A stretch of 64,000 bases of DNA, from the NCBI GenBank assembly GCA_902587165.1, contig CACIKF010000003.1, positions 124,001 through 188,000 of the forward strand, read 5' to 3'. This document shows positions 47,546 through 58,744 of this stretch, piece by piece. The notes under the pieces were generated by a model. It had not been told where the DNA came from, ran no database searches, and saw nothing but the letters and a program-made list of their open reading frames with translations. The stretch comes from Puniceicoccaceae bacterium. GTDB lineage: Bacteria > Verrucomicrobiota > Verrucomicrobiia > Opitutales > Coraliomargaritaceae. The translations under genes were made by a program, and so were the position numbers. Numbering within the stretch: position 1 is the first letter of the stretch; the number at the start of each line of letters is the position of its first letter.

Positions 47546-49324
47546 ATGTCCATCTGGTTCAACCCATCCAAGGCGATCGATCAAATCTTACGCCAAGTAG
47601 CTGCCAAAACCGAAGGCTTCGGCGCAGACTTTGACCCTGGCATGCGTCCCGCTGATCCAAAGTTTGGAGATTATCAGGCCAATGGAGTGCTTGGCTTTGC
47701 CAAGCGCCAGCAAGCCAACCCTCGGGAACTTGGGCAAAAACTAATCGATGCCGCCCAAGCCTCAGGTCAATTTGATCCCGAACTCGTCGAACTTTCGTTG
47801 GCTGGTCCCGGTTTTATTAACTTCCAACTCTCGCCCAAGTTTATCTGGGACTGGCAGCTCACCTACTCCAGCAAGACCGACTACCAAAGCGGCGCAAAAG
47901 AACTCAAGAACGGGCTTAAAGTCATCATCGACTACCCTAGCGCCAACACCGCAAAACAAGCCCACATTGGGCACCTCCGTCCGATGGGCATTGGCCAAGC
48001 AATCTCGCGCCTCCTCGATTTCTGCGGAGCCGATCTTGTTCGCGACAACCACATCGGCGACTGGGGCACCAACTTCGGTACGCTCATTATGAAGATCAAG
48101 CGCGACAAGATCGACCTCACCAATCTCGGCGACGAAGCCCTCGTCACCCTCGACCAAGTCTACAAAGATGGCTCGGCCCTAGAAGCCGAGCAGCCCGAGC
48201 TACGCGAAATTTCCCGTAAGGAGCTCGTCCTACTGCAAAAAGGCGACGCGGAAAACACTGCTATCTGGGAACAAATCGTGGAGATCTCTAAAGTCGCCTT
48301 CGACAAACTCTTCGCTCAAATAGGCGTCGAAGTCGACGTCACCCTTGGCGAATCCTTTTACCGCGACAAGGTAGAGCGCATCTACGAAGAAATGACCGAG
48401 ATTGGTCTCGCTGAAGAAAGCGACGGCGCACTCGTCGTTTGGCACGACGAGGTCAAAAAATTCGCCCGAGATAACAAGCGCCCCTACCCATTCAACATAC
48501 GTAAGAGCGACGGCGCCAGCAACTACGCCTCGACCGATCTAGCCACCGTGCTCTACCGCCTTGAAGAGTTTAAGGCTGAGGAGATCATTTATCTGACCGA
48601 TGCCCGCCAGCAGGATCACTTTCAGCAACTGTTCCTGACTACACAAAAATGGTTTAAGGCTAAGGGCTACCCTCTCCCCGAAATGAACCACGTCTTTTGG
48701 GGCACCATCTTAGGGGCAGATAAAAAACCCTTCAAAACCAAGTCTGGTGAATCAATCAAACTACAGGCGCTTCTCGACGAAGCTCGCAGTCGCGCTTACG
48801 AAGTAGTCACCGAAAAGAATCCCGATCTCGACGAATACGAGCGTCGCGAGATCGCCGAGTCTGTCGGTATCGGTGCGATGAAATACGCCGATCTCTCTAG
48901 CAATCGCACACAAGACTACGTCTTTAGTTGGGATCGTCTCCTAAGCTTTGAGGGCAACACCGCGCCCTACTTACTCTATGCCGTCGCGCGTATTAACAGC
49001 ATCTTCCGTAAAGTTGGCGTCGACCCCGAAGCGCCGATCGAAGGCGCCAGTCAGTTGGAGACCGAGACTGAAATGGCGCTTGCTCGCAAGCTGATGGGCT
49101 TTGTCGGCGCACTCGAACTTACGATCAACGATCTGCGCCCCCACTTCCTCTGCACCTACCTCTACGAACTAACCAGTGCCTACAGCAGTTTCTATAACGC
49201 GGATAAGGTCCTAGTTGAAGATTCAGCCGTCAAAGCGCGCCGTTTGATCCTCTGTGCGCGGGCACGCACGGTTTTGAAAACGGGATTGGAGCTTCTCGGC
49301 ATCCACCCGCTGGAGCGGATGTAG
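47546..49324 (+). CDS. argS: Arginyl-tRNA synthetase
   Basis: The 592-residue class I synthetase has an N-terminal Add-1 domain, the HIGH motif as HIGHLRPMGIG near residue 140, RDNHIGDWGTNFGTL, and the catalytic loop region KPFKTKSGESIKL in place of a classical KMSKS. The C-terminal anticodon-binding helices include YLYELTSAYSSFYNADKV. It charges tRNA-Arg and needs the tRNA for activation. It is a single unit before the Fur-Suf locus. Confidence 0.96.
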   Translation: MSIWFNPSKAIDQILRQVAAKTEGFGADFDPGMRPADPKFGDYQANGVLGFAKRQQANPRELGQKLIDAAQASGQFDPELVELSLAGPGFINFQLSPKFIWDWQLTYSSKTDYQSGAKELKNGLKVIIDYPSANTAKQAHIGHLRPMGIGQAISRLLDFCGADLVRDNHIGDWGTNFGTLIMKIKRDKIDLTNLGDEALVTLDQVYKDGSALEAEQPELREISRKELVLLQKGDAENTAIWEQIVEISKVAFDKLFAQIGVEVDVTLGESFYRDKVERIYEEMTEIGLAEESDGALVVWHDEVKKFARDNKRPYPFNIRKSDGASNYASTDLATVLYRLEEFKAEEIIYLTDARQQDHFQQLFLTTQKWFKAKGYPLPEMNHVFWGTILGADKKPFKTKSGESIKLQALLDEARSRAYEVVTEKNPDLDEYERREIAESVGIGAMKYADLSSNRTQDYVFSWDRLLSFEGNTAPYLLYAVARINSIFRKVGVDPEAPIEGASQLETETEMALARKLMGFVGALELTINDLRPHFLCTYLYELTSAYSSFYNADKVLVEDSAVKARRLILCARARTVLKTGLELLGIHPLERM

Positions 49325-49365
49325 CACCACCTTGTCAGGGGAGAATGTGGTATTTCAAATTATAT

Positions 49366-49380
49366 TTAGAATTATTCTAA
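49366..49380. promoter_or_regulatory. Perfect 7-1-7 Per/Fur-type operator
   Basis: TTAGAATTATTCTAA at 49366-49380 is a perfect 7-1-7 palindrome. It has two differences from the Per box consensus TTATAATNATTATAA. It lies 80 bp before the Fur-family gene start, so self-regulation is likely. Confidence 0.7.
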
Positions 49381-49426
49381 TTACAGCTTGCTTCCTTATA
49401 AATGAGTGTACATAATAGACTAATAA

Positions 49427-49441
49427 TAAGAATCATTATAA
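49427..49441. promoter_or_regulatory. Second Per/Fur-type operator
   Basis: On the - strand, TTATAATGATTCTTA at 49427-49441 has two differences from the Per box consensus, in its right half. It lies immediately before the Shine-Dalgarno-like AGGA at 49444-49447 of the Fur-family gene and might cover the promoter or start region. Confidence 0.65.
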
Positions 49442-49459
49442 TTAGGACCCCCCACCCAC

Positions 49460-49891
49460 ATGCGATTAGAACCACAATATAAAGAACTGCTAAACAGCGC
49501 CTTAGAGCGTAGTGGGCAGCGTGCGACAAAGCAGCGCGAGCACATTTATGCGCTCCTCCTACAGAAACGTAACCATCCCACCGCGGAAGAGGTTTACGTC
49601 CGCGCAAAAGAGGATATGCCAACAATTTCTCTCGCGACGGTCTATAATTGCCTCGAGACACTGGCCGAAACAAAACTCATTCGCCAAGTCAATTTCGAGC
49701 GCGAACCGACCCGCTACTGCCCTAATCTGACCAAGCACGCGCACTTTTACTGCCGTGAAAGCGGCGAAATCGTCGATGTCGACCTCTCGGACCAGCTTCT
49801 CGACGAACTCATGAAGGTCCTACCCGCAGGCTTTACCGCCAAACACATCGAGATCTCCTACGACGGCGCCTGCAACGAATGTCACGACTAA
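49460..49891 (+). CDS. Fur family transcriptional regulator (PerR-like) with atypical zinc site
   Basis: The 143-residue protein has the winged-helix DNA-binding part [14 protein letters not shown] through [13 protein letters not shown], then the Fur dimer domain with [15 protein letters not shown] (residues 93-107). The usual CxxC near residue 98 is C-R-E-S, missing its second Cys (Ser101), while Cys138/Cys141 of the C-terminal CNECH are kept. So the structural zinc site has three Cys. It probably senses iron or peroxide. It is followed by sufCBD-sufT and preceded by two operators, so it probably controls the whole locus. Confidence 0.87.
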   Translation: MRLEPQYKELLNSALERSGQRATKQREHIYALLLQKRNHPTAEEVYVRAKEDMPTISLATVYNCLETLAETKLIRQVNFEREPTRYCPNLTKHAHFYCRESGEIVDVDLSDQLLDELMKVLPAGFTAKHIEISYDGACNECHD

Positions 49892-49962
49892 TATAAAAAG
49901 CCGATAATCGGTCACTTAGAAATCCCAAATCTCATATCACCAAGCATCTTAATTTAGAAAAA

Positions 49963-50727
<765 letters not shown>

Positions 50728-50759
50728 GTTCCTACACAATCATCAACTATTTAAAAACT

Positions 50760-52178
50760 ATGAGCGATATAGACTTACAAGATCAGGCCATTCAAGTCGA
50801 TACCGAGAAGGGAAACTTCAAGTATCCGGAAAACTATGAATTCGATGCAGGTATTGGCCTCACCGAGGACACCGTCAAATACATCAGCGACGTCAAAGAC
50901 GATCCCGATTGGGTGCGCGAGTTTCGCCTCAAGGCACTCGAAGTCTTCAAAAAGAAGCCCATGCCGACCAAGTGGGCGGACAAGGATCTGGAGAACATCG
51001 ATTTTGATAAAATCCGCTACTACCTTTCCAAGGGCCAACAACCTGCCCGCTCCTGGGACGATGTACCTGACGACGTAAAGGAAACCTTCGAGCGTCTAGG
51101 TATCCCCGAGCAAGAGCGTAAGTTCCTCGCTGGAGTGGAAGCACAGTTTGACTCGGAAGCTTCATACTCCCGCATGAAGGAAGACCTTGAAAAAGAGGGT
51201 GTCATCTTCGTCGGCTCGAGCGAAGGCCTCGCCGAGTATCCCGAAATCTTCAAGCCCTACTTCGGTAAAGTCATCCCAACCGCGGATAACAAATTCTCCG
51301 CGCTTAACAGCGCTACCTTCTCGGGCGGTAGCTTTATCTACGTGCCCAAAGGCGTAAAGCTTAAGCAGCCTCTACAGGCTTACTTCCGAATCAACGCGGA
51401 AAACTTCGGCCAGTTCGAGCGCACGCTCATCATCGCCGACGAAGACTCTGAGATCACCTACATGGAAGGCTGCACAGCGCCTAAGTTTGAGACAGCTACG
51501 CTTCACAGCGCAGTGGTCGAACTCGTTGCCCTAAAGAACGCCAAGATTCAATACATCACTGTTCAAAATTGGTCGTCCAACGTATTCAACCTAGTGACTA
51601 AACGTGGCATGGCCGACGAAGGCGCTGAGGTCAAATGGATCGATTGTAACATCGGCTCACGACTCACGATGAAGTATCCGGGCGTCGTACTCAAAGGCAA
51701 AGGCGCTCGCGGCGAAGTACTCTCCATCGCCCTCGCTAATGACGGTCAGCACCAAGACACGGGCGCGAAGATGATGCACCTCGCGGACAACACCACGAGT
51801 AACATTATCTCTAAGTCAATTTCGATTGGCAAAGGACGCTCCACCTACCGTGGCCAAGTCCACATGCCCAAGCATCTCAAGAATTGTAAGAATAATACCG
51901 AGTGTGACGCCCTATTGATCAACACGAACAGCCGGACCGACACCTACCCCGCCATCACCACTCGCGGGCAAAACAATACGGTCCAGCACGAAGCCAGCGT
52001 ATCCAAAGTCAGCGCCGAGCAGATTTTTTACATGATGCAGCGTGGTCTCTCCGAAGGCGAAGCCATGAGCCTCGCAGTCAATGGATTCGTCAACGAACTC
52101 ATGAAAGCCTTCCCGATGGAATACTCCGTCGAGCTCAAGCGCCTCATCGACATGGAAATGGAAGGCAGCGTCGGGTAA
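50760..52178 (+). CDS. sufB: Fe-S cluster assembly protein SufB
   Basis: The 472-residue scaffold protein has the SufB motifs [49 protein letters not shown] with a Cys, [13 protein letters not shown], and [20 protein letters not shown] (in parts). It is the cluster-building scaffold of the SUF pathway, with conserved Cys and His as candidate ligands. It is followed after 119 bp by sufD. Confidence 0.96.
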   Translation: MSDIDLQDQAIQVDTEKGNFKYPENYEFDAGIGLTEDTVKYISDVKDDPDWVREFRLKALEVFKKKPMPTKWADKDLENIDFDKIRYYLSKGQQPARSWDDVPDDVKETFERLGIPEQERKFLAGVEAQFDSEASYSRMKEDLEKEGVIFVGSSEGLAEYPEIFKPYFGKVIPTADNKFSALNSATFSGGSFIYVPKGVKLKQPLQAYFRINAENFGQFERTLIIADEDSEITYMEGCTAPKFETATLHSAVVELVALKNAKIQYITVQNWSSNVFNLVTKRGMADEGAEVKWIDCNIGSRLTMKYPGVVLKGKGARGEVLSIALANDGQHQDTGAKMMHLADNTTSNIISKSISIGKGRSTYRGQVHMPKHLKNCKNNTECDALLINTNSRTDTYPAITTRGQNNTVQHEASVSKVSAEQIFYMMQRGLSEGEAMSLAVNGFVNELMKAFPMEYSVELKRLIDMEMEGSVG

Positions 52179-52297
52179 GCCTGACTAAACATTGAATTTA
52201 AAATAAAGAACAAGGTAAGAACTCCCCTCTTCAAAAGGAATGATCGTTTAACGCAGTCGGGGTAGCCACAGCCCGCAGTGCGCATTACTTACAAAAC

Positions 52298-53599
52298 ATG
52301 AATACCAGTTTGGAAACATCAACCAAGACCCTCTCCGCTAAAGAGCCTAGCTGGCTGGCCGAGCGCCGCAGCGCCGGGCTTGACCGGTTCAAGAATTTAG
52401 CCATGCCAACAGCACGCGCTGAGGAGTGGCGCTTCGCCAGCGTCGGCAAGCTAAGCATCGACAACTTTAATCCTGTCGTAGCGCCCAGCTCCGCAACACT
52501 TGATGCCTTGACTGAACGCTCCAATCTGGTCTCCGATCGCGCTGGACTCATGGTCTACGTGGACGACGCGCCAGCTAACTTTGAGTGCATAGGCCCCGAG
52601 CTTGCGAAACAAGGCGTGATCTACTTACCGATCTCCGAAGCGGTCGAACAGCACCCCGACTTGATGGAAAAATACTTTCTCCAAGAATCGACCGAACTCG
52701 GCTCACAGAAATTCTTTGGCCTCCACGCCGCCACAGTTAAGGCCGGCGCCATGCTCTACGTGCCAAAGGGTGTCGAAATCGAAAAGCCATTCGTCAACTA
52801 CTACTGGACGAGCGGAGGCCGCGCAGCCGTCTTTCCGCACACCCTCATCATCGCCGAGGATAATTCGAAAGCCTCCGTGGTTGATATCTTCTTCTCCGAA
52901 ACCAAGGATAATGAAGCGCTCAACATCTCAGTCTCCAACATCCATGCGGGAGCCAATGCCCATGTCTTCCGTAAAGTCGTGCAAGACTGGAATGAAAAAA
53001 CCGTCTCCTTCCAGCTCGACACCACCGTGGCCGATCGCGATGCACAGGTAAAAAATGTCGCGGTCAACATTGGTGCCGAACGTGCCCGCTTCGAGAACCA
53101 GACTCGGATCAAAGGTGCCGGTGCCGACGTAAAGATGTATTCATTGACCGTCGCGGAAGGAACGCAGGAGTTTGACCAGCGCACTTACCAGACGCACAAG
53201 GCGCCCAACGCCGTGTCCGACCTGCTCTATAAGAACGCGCTGCTCGATAACAGCCGCACCATCTTCTCTGGTCTGATCAAAGTCGCCGAAGGTGCACAAC
53301 AGACCGACGCCTACCAGACTAACCGTAATCTTTTGCTCGACCCCTCCGCCGACGCCAACGCCCTACCCGGCCTTGAAATCCTAGCCAACGACGTACGCTG
53401 TTCCCACGGTGCCACCACCGGTAACGTCGACAAAGAAGAACTCTTCTATATGATGCAACGCGGCATACCCCAACGCGTCGCCATGCAGCTCATGGTCTTC
53501 GGATTCTTCGAAGAAGTCATCGAAAAGATCGACAGCGAAGAACTCGTCGAAAATCTCCGCCAACTCATTCATCAGAAATTTTCTGGAAAAATTTCTTAA
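52298..53599 (+). CDS. sufD: Fe-S cluster assembly protein SufD
   Basis: The 433-residue SufB paralogue has the SufD patterns [27 protein letters not shown] (in parts), [73 protein letters not shown], and [25 protein letters not shown] (in parts). It completes the SufBC2D complex. It starts 119 bp after sufB, possibly with its own promoter or processing. Confidence 0.95.
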   Translation: MNTSLETSTKTLSAKEPSWLAERRSAGLDRFKNLAMPTARAEEWRFASVGKLSIDNFNPVVAPSSATLDALTERSNLVSDRAGLMVYVDDAPANFECIGPELAKQGVIYLPISEAVEQHPDLMEKYFLQESTELGSQKFFGLHAATVKAGAMLYVPKGVEIEKPFVNYYWTSGGRAAVFPHTLIIAEDNSKASVVDIFFSETKDNEALNISVSNIHAGANAHVFRKVVQDWNEKTVSFQLDTTVADRDAQVKNVAVNIGAERARFENQTRIKGAGADVKMYSLTVAEGTQEFDQRTYQTHKAPNAVSDLLYKNALLDNSRTIFSGLIKVAEGAQQTDAYQTNRNLLLDPSADANALPGLEILANDVRCSHGATTGNVDKEELFYMMQRGIPQRVAMQLMVFGFFEEVIEKIDSEELVENLRQLIHQKFSGKIS

Positions 53600-53666
53600 T
53601 CTATAGGACTGATTATTGATAATAATCCATAGCCGATCAGTCATCAGCCAACATTCACAGATAAAA

Positions 53667-54209
53667 ATGGACGATACACGCACACTCTCTCGCGAAGTCG
53701 AGGCCACACTCATTCCGCAAGGCACACCCATGAGCCTGCCCGAAGGCGAAACTGTGACCATCACCCATCGACTCGGCGGTAACTTCACTGTGATGACGCA
53801 TAATGGCATGTTCCGGATCAAAGGCGTCGACGGCGATGCCCTTGGCGAAGACGTGAGTGAAGCCGCCGCAAGCGACGACGAGCACGACGGCTCGCCGCCC
53901 GAAAAAGATGCGCTCTGGGAGGCCCTCAAAAAGGTCTTCGACCCCGAAATTCCCGTCAACATTGTCGATCTAGGACTCGTTTATTCGCTCAACACTAAAG
54001 AGCGACTCGAAGGCGGCTACAAGCTCGACATGGACATGACCCTGACCGCTCCCGGTTGCGGCATGGGGCCCGCCATCGCCGAAGACGCCAAAGGCCAACT
54101 CGAACGCGTCCCTGGCGTAAGCGAAGCCGAAGTCAACATCGTCTGGGATCCACCCTGGAACCAAGACATGATTAGCGAAGAGGGCAAAATGGTGCTCGGA
54201 TTGGTTTAA
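53667..54209 (+). CDS. sufT: SufT-like Fe-S assembly protein (DUF59/MIP18 family)
   Basis: The 180-residue protein starts at ATG 53667; an upstream Met adds a non-conserved leader. It has an N-terminal extension of about 75 residues including [27 protein letters not shown], as in SufT, then the DUF59 domain [44 protein letters not shown], and [22 protein letters not shown]. SufT helps Fe-S cluster maturation when demand is high. It follows sufD by about 67 bp. Confidence 0.9.
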   Translation: MDDTRTLSREVEATLIPQGTPMSLPEGETVTITHRLGGNFTVMTHNGMFRIKGVDGDALGEDVSEAAASDDEHDGSPPEKDALWEALKKVFDPEIPVNIVDLGLVYSLNTKERLEGGYKLDMDMTLTAPGCGMGPAIAEDAKGQLERVPGVSEAEVNIVWDPPWNQDMISEEGKMVLGLV

Positions 54210-54427
54210 GGTATGCAAGGACTCCAGCCTGTGCCCCACAGGAGCGAAAGGCCGGCTTGCGCTGTGAGCCAATGCAATAGTTAGGGCTGCCAAGCCTGCA
54301 TTACTAAGCGCGCCCAGTAATTGTGCCCGCTAGCTGATTTTACCGTCGCACGGAATCTTTTTCGACATGGGCAAGTTTTGCTGGCTAATCTGTGTTATTG
54401 GTAAGAAACTTTCTATAATAAAGGAAT

Positions 54428-57400
54428 ATGCGCGCCAGTCACCAAATGTTTGTAAAACACCAATCGGGCTTCGCTCTGGTAATCGCCCTGTCGTTGATGT
54501 CCTTCGTGCTGCTGCTGTTGCTCTCGATCACATCACTCATTCAAGTTGAAGCAATCAACGCGTCTCGCGCCCTAGACCAATTAAGAGCGCGAGAGAACGC
54601 TCGTCTAGGTCTGATGGTGGCGGTTGGTGACTTGACTAACAGCATCGGACCTGACCGTAGAGTGACAGCACGCGCTGACATTATCGCCAGTGAAGGCGTC
54701 CAGACTCACTCTGAACATTGGACTGGCGTCTGGAATACCACTGACACAAATCGCTCTCCGGTGTGGCTAGTGTCTGGGAAAGAGCCACTTCCTACTAACC
54801 CACTCGATGAGGGTAATTCGATTGTTTTGGATGTTTTCGAACCTGACGCAACCGGAACTCTTCCTCCGACAGCTGCGCGGCAAACGCGAGCCCCCAAAGT
54901 CTTGATCGAATCAGAGAGATCGCCCGGTGAATTTGCATATTGGATTTCAGACGAAGGCTTGAAGGCAAGTATCGCGCTTCCAGACAGATGGTTCGGGTTG
55001 GATTTGAAAAACTACGAAAATAGAAACTTTGATTTCGACTCGGTTTCCACTTGGCGGCGCGAACGAACCCGCAAAATGTCTGGAGCAATATTCAACATTC
55101 GTAGCGATCTCGAAAACACGTTAGGGTCGGGCGCTGTGAATTCTTCTCTCACGCACTTCGTAAGTGACCCAGACGATCCTCAAGATGATGGCATTATTAC
55201 TTTTTCTAACTTTGAGCGTTCGCTAAGGCTTAGCGACTTAGCACTCGGAGCCCTAGATCTCCCAGAAGAATATCTCGATTTTCGAGCACCTGACTATACT
55301 ACGATAAATTACTTTACTTTGACGAACACGCTTGATGGTGGCTTCCGCCAGGACTTGTCACAAATGCATCGTATGTATGACAGCCTAGCAGGCGCCACTC
55401 CAAGCCAGACAGATTTAGATCTCGTCTATAGTAATCCCCAATGGGACTATCTAACACCCGAAGTTTATAAGTTTATTAATTTCGACAGATACCACAACTT
55501 TGATCCTTTGGCGAAACCTCAGGCAATTGAACCGAGCGTGCCTGACTCATTTGAGGATCTGGACGTCGCATTTCCGACTACGCCTATTGTTACTGAGTTT
55601 ATTTGGAATGCAGGGCTTGGAGTTCGATCACTAACTGGCGGCAAAATCTCGAGGGATGTCTATCTCTATTTTTACTCGATAGGTGAACTTTTGAATCCAT
55701 TTGGTTTTCCACTTGCATTAGACAATCAAACTGGTGCTTATCCGGGAGATTCTAGTGACATTCTGCTCCGCATAAGCAATTTACCAACTATAACAATTAA
55801 GAATCTCGATTCAGGTTCAGTCCCATTGAACATCGATCTTTCAGACCTAGTAATTGCGACTGGCATTAACTCTTGGTACGATCATAGCCCAGGCTACATG
55901 AGACCTAACTTTGCACCTGCAGGTGGATTCAAATCCGCCATCAGTTCAAATACTAGAGTGGGTGTATTCGCGGTGAAGATAGGTGAGTTAGCCGTCGAAC
56001 CGGACTCCGTTCGCGACGACTTTCGTGTGGATTTTGGGATTTCTGATGTGACAGTCGAGATAAGAGAATCCAATACAAATGAGATATCAGATAACACTGA
56101 TAGGAAACAATGGGCTTTTTTCATGACCGATACACCTAAAGCTATCGGTGTGCCCCGCTTCGACCCTGGGGATGACCCAACGAAAGAAACCAAGCTAGTC
56201 CAAAAAATTACTCTAAAGAATTGGGGAGGTTTTAGTATTCGCTATGAAGGTGACGTCGCGGGTGGCAGTAACGCTACTCGGTTTGTTCGTGGAGGAACTG
56301 CAATGAAGCGAAGTGGCAGTGGAGGACTCAACGATGGCTTAGTAAATTTCGGAATACGCGGTAAATTCTTAGATGAATGGGTCGAGGCGCTAGCGCCCAC
56401 AGAAGAACAACCCCTCAGTCAGCTACTGACTCTTACCGATCCTAGAATTCCAGTTATTACAGTGGATATGAACAACCTTTTCGATGGAGACGGAGAGTTT
56501 TACGACATCTTTCCTCCCAGAGAAATGGATCGATCCGAATTTGTAAGGTCCGACGATTTTTTCCAAGGAGCTGAATTCGGCAGCGACCAGAACAACAGAG
56601 ATTCACGTATATTTGACGCACCCACACAAGAACCCATATCCGTTGCATCATTGAACGATCTATACTTTAGCGGGTTTCCTTATAAGCCGCTTGGCAATAA
56701 ACTTGCAGATCGCTTCCCTCCCTTGTTGCCAGTAGGACCAGACTCCAGTCTGGTCGACGGAAACATCCCGGGAAATAGCTTAAATAACTTCTTTGATCGC
56801 TACTTCTTTAGCACGATTCCAACAACTTCATCCAACTGGAATCGAAAGCAGGTCTTGCCGAATCAGAAAATCGTATTCACAGGCAATCCAGACGAACTTT
56901 CAGCCTCCGTGATTCGTAGCGATCTTGAATCTCATGAATCAGCCAAGCATCTCCTCGTCGAAGGTGGATTCAATATAAACTCAACCTCAGAGGCCGCCTG
57001 GGAAGCCCTCTTAAATCTTAGGCAAATTTCGGAGTTCTCATACACGCGTAGTGGAGACACTCCAGAAAAATCTAGACGTCTTTCAGCACAGAATGTCGAA
57101 CGGTTATTTTATTCGAGACCTTTCTCAGGAGATAAGTCTATTGAATCGCCAGCTCAGCAATACGACTTCATCCGAGCAAATTCATCAGGAGATCTAGCTG
57201 AGGACATCCTAACAAAAGGACCTCACGAAGTATACATTCAGGGCTTGCGCGAACTTTCAGCCCCACAAATTCGAGATTTGGCTCGAGAAATCGTCAAAGA
57301 GATTAAGGTCTTTGGTGATCGCGAAGGAAGAGCTTTTCTTTCTCTCACCGAGTTTTTGAACGAGGGTATTCTCCAGACAGCTATTGATGCGGTTTCGAGT

Positions 57401-57658
57401 ATAAACCGACCAAATGGCAAACCGATTCCCACAATGGCCCCGGCCTATTTCACAAGTGGAATGATTTTAAATGCCACCTCCCACTATCTCTTCGCCCGCT
57501 CAGATACATTCAAGATACGAGTAACTGCCAACGCAAATGACCAGATTACCGGAGGAGTCCTCAGCTCAGCATCACTAGAAGCTACAGTTCAGCGCTTTCC
57601 AGATAGCAACAGTGACGGACGTTCGGAAATACGTATTGTACGTCTACAACAGCTCTAG
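54428..57658 (+). CDS. Very large pilin-like protein, resembling Verru_Chthon cassette protein A
   Basis: The 1076-residue protein starts with a short leader and HQSGFALVIALSLMSFVLLLLLSITSLIQVE, a PilX/prepilin-like N-terminal helix (Gly/Phe junction). After that is a long, hydrophilic, mostly extracellular body with the phrases ISDEGLKASIALP and FNINSTSEAAWEALL near residues 200 and 845. This is the pattern of Verru_Chthon cassette protein A (TIGR02600-like), which is restricted to Verrucomicrobiota. The usual B, C and D cassette members are not recognised nearby. It may be a surface pilus or type II secretion-related protein. Confidence 0.66.
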   Translation: MRASHQMFVKHQSGFALVIALSLMSFVLLLLLSITSLIQVEAINASRALDQLRARENARLGLMVAVGDLTNSIGPDRRVTARADIIASEGVQTHSEHWTGVWNTTDTNRSPVWLVSGKEPLPTNPLDEGNSIVLDVFEPDATGTLPPTAARQTRAPKVLIESERSPGEFAYWISDEGLKASIALPDRWFGLDLKNYENRNFDFDSVSTWRRERTRKMSGAIFNIRSDLENTLGSGAVNSSLTHFVSDPDDPQDDGIITFSNFERSLRLSDLALGALDLPEEYLDFRAPDYTTINYFTLTNTLDGGFRQDLSQMHRMYDSLAGATPSQTDLDLVYSNPQWDYLTPEVYKFINFDRYHNFDPLAKPQAIEPSVPDSFEDLDVAFPTTPIVTEFIWNAGLGVRSLTGGKISRDVYLYFYSIGELLNPFGFPLALDNQTGAYPGDSSDILLRISNLPTITIKNLDSGSVPLNIDLSDLVIATGINSWYDHSPGYMRPNFAPAGGFKSAISSNTRVGVFAVKIGELAVEPDSVRDDFRVDFGISDVTVEIRESNTNEISDNTDRKQWAFFMTDTPKAIGVPRFDPGDDPTKETKLVQKITLKNWGGFSIRYEGDVAGGSNATRFVRGGTAMKRSGSGGLNDGLVNFGIRGKFLDEWVEALAPTEEQPLSQLLTLTDPRIPVITVDMNNLFDGDGEFYDIFPPREMDRSEFVRSDDFFQGAEFGSDQNNRDSRIFDAPTQEPISVASLNDLYFSGFPYKPLGNKLADRFPPLLPVGPDSSLVDGNIPGNSLNNFFDRYFFSTIPTTSSNWNRKQVLPNQKIVFTGNPDELSASVIRSDLESHESAKHLLVEGGFNINSTSEAAWEALLNLRQISEFSYTRSGDTPEKSRRLSAQNVERLFYSRPFSGDKSIESPAQQYDFIRANSSGDLAEDILTKGPHEVYIQGLRELSAPQIRDLAREIVKEIKVFGDREGRAFLSLTEFLNEGILQTAIDAVSSINRPNGKPIPTMAPAYFTSGMILNATSHYLFARSDTFKIRVTANANDQITGGVLSSASLEATVQRFPDSNSDGRSEIRIVRLQQL

Positions 57659-57679
57659 ATCACTCTTCTCAAATCTATA

Positions 57680-58462
57680 ATGGAAATAGCACAAAACTCA
57701 GGTAAGAGATGGAAAAGGATGCTCCTTTTTATCGGGCTGCCTTTTTTATGTCTGGCTCGAGGCTATGCGAAAGACGCAGAGAACCCCACGCGTCTTGACC
57801 TTAATTTCAAGGTTTTCCCAATTGAACGCACTTTGATTGAGGGATTGTATTATCGTGCAGAAGTAGATTCTGCAGAGGTAAACGAGGTCTCTTTCAGGAC
57901 AAGATATCGATCTCGCCAACACCCTTACAGAGGATCGGAAACCATATTCTTCTATGAGAAGAGCGTCGCTGATGATGGAATCACTACGATTCGCAAAACA
58001 GTGGCCTCAGCTGTCTTGCCAGCGGGTATTAAGGAGCCACTGCTGTTTTTTGTCAAAGCTTCTGAAGACGGAGGGGAATCGGGGCGAAAATATCATGTGA
58101 TCGCCATAGAGGATAGCCCGGACGATTTTCCTTTCGGCCATTTTAGAGTTCTCAATGCAAGTGGAGCAAATCTCGTCGGTAAAGTCGGATCCCAAAGGGT
58201 CGAGCTAGGCTTCGAAGCTTCAAAACCATGGCGAATCAGCAACCTGTCTAGAGGAGATGAGAAGTGGGTAAACGTCGCTTTCTTTCTAAATATAAAGGGT
58301 AAAAACGAAGTCGTTTATGCGAACCAACTCAGGTTCGAACCGAAATCAAGATCAGTTCTGGTTCTTCGTCCCCCGCGCAGAGAAAACTCAGCACGCGTTA
58401 TGACTTACTTGCTGGAAGACTTCGAACCGCCAGCAAGCGAGGAAACAGAAAGCGGTAGCTAA
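57680..58462 (+). CDS. Hypothetical exported protein
   Basis: The 260-residue protein has a signal peptide-like start (RMLLFIGLPFLCLARGYA, about residues 13-31). The rest is beta-rich and includes RYRSRQHPYRGSETIFFYEK and LPAGIKEPLLFFVKASEDGGE. It lies 21 bp after the large pilin-like gene, so it is a probable partner in the same operon. I do not recognise the family. The role may be linked to the surface protein. Confidence 0.55.
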   Translation: MEIAQNSGKRWKRMLLFIGLPFLCLARGYAKDAENPTRLDLNFKVFPIERTLIEGLYYRAEVDSAEVNEVSFRTRYRSRQHPYRGSETIFFYEKSVADDGITTIRKTVASAVLPAGIKEPLLFFVKASEDGGESGRKYHVIAIEDSPDDFPFGHFRVLNASGANLVGKVGSQRVELGFEASKPWRISNLSRGDEKWVNVAFFLNIKGKNEVVYANQLRFEPKSRSVLVLRPPRRENSARVMTYLLEDFEPPASEETESGS

Positions 58463-58644
58463 TAATGTATTCTCGTAAGAAGAATCTGATCCGCTAGCTG
58501 TCTATGCCCAATATCATAGGAACAAAGTAGATCATAATTTCGGGGACTTCCGCAATGCGCTACTAGTAAATCTTGTCACTTCACCGCCAGAGGTGATTAG
58601 CGAATCCGATGTTACCGAATTGTAACTATTAGTTGTTCGACTAC

Positions 58645-58661
58645 CTGTAAGTTTCTTACAG
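58645..58661. repeat. Hairpin upstream of the lamin-tail protein gene
   Basis: CTGTAAG at 58645-58651 and CTTACAG at 58655-58661 form a perfect 7-bp stem with a TTT loop. It could be a terminator without T-run for the previous gene or a regulatory site for the downstream gene. The 282-bp gap has no other clear feature. Confidence 0.4.
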
Positions 58662-58744
58662 ACATAAACAAAACTTTTACATATCCATAAGTTACTGGCA
58701 CAACAAGTGCATGATATTTCCTTTTACACGTAAACCTAACTCCC

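Noticed and set aside
54228-54242. CCTGTG/CACAGG hairpin after sufT as a terminator
   Set aside because: The stem is short and no T-run follows on either strand, so it cannot be called a terminator; the 218-bp gap before the pilin-like gene shows nothing else firm.
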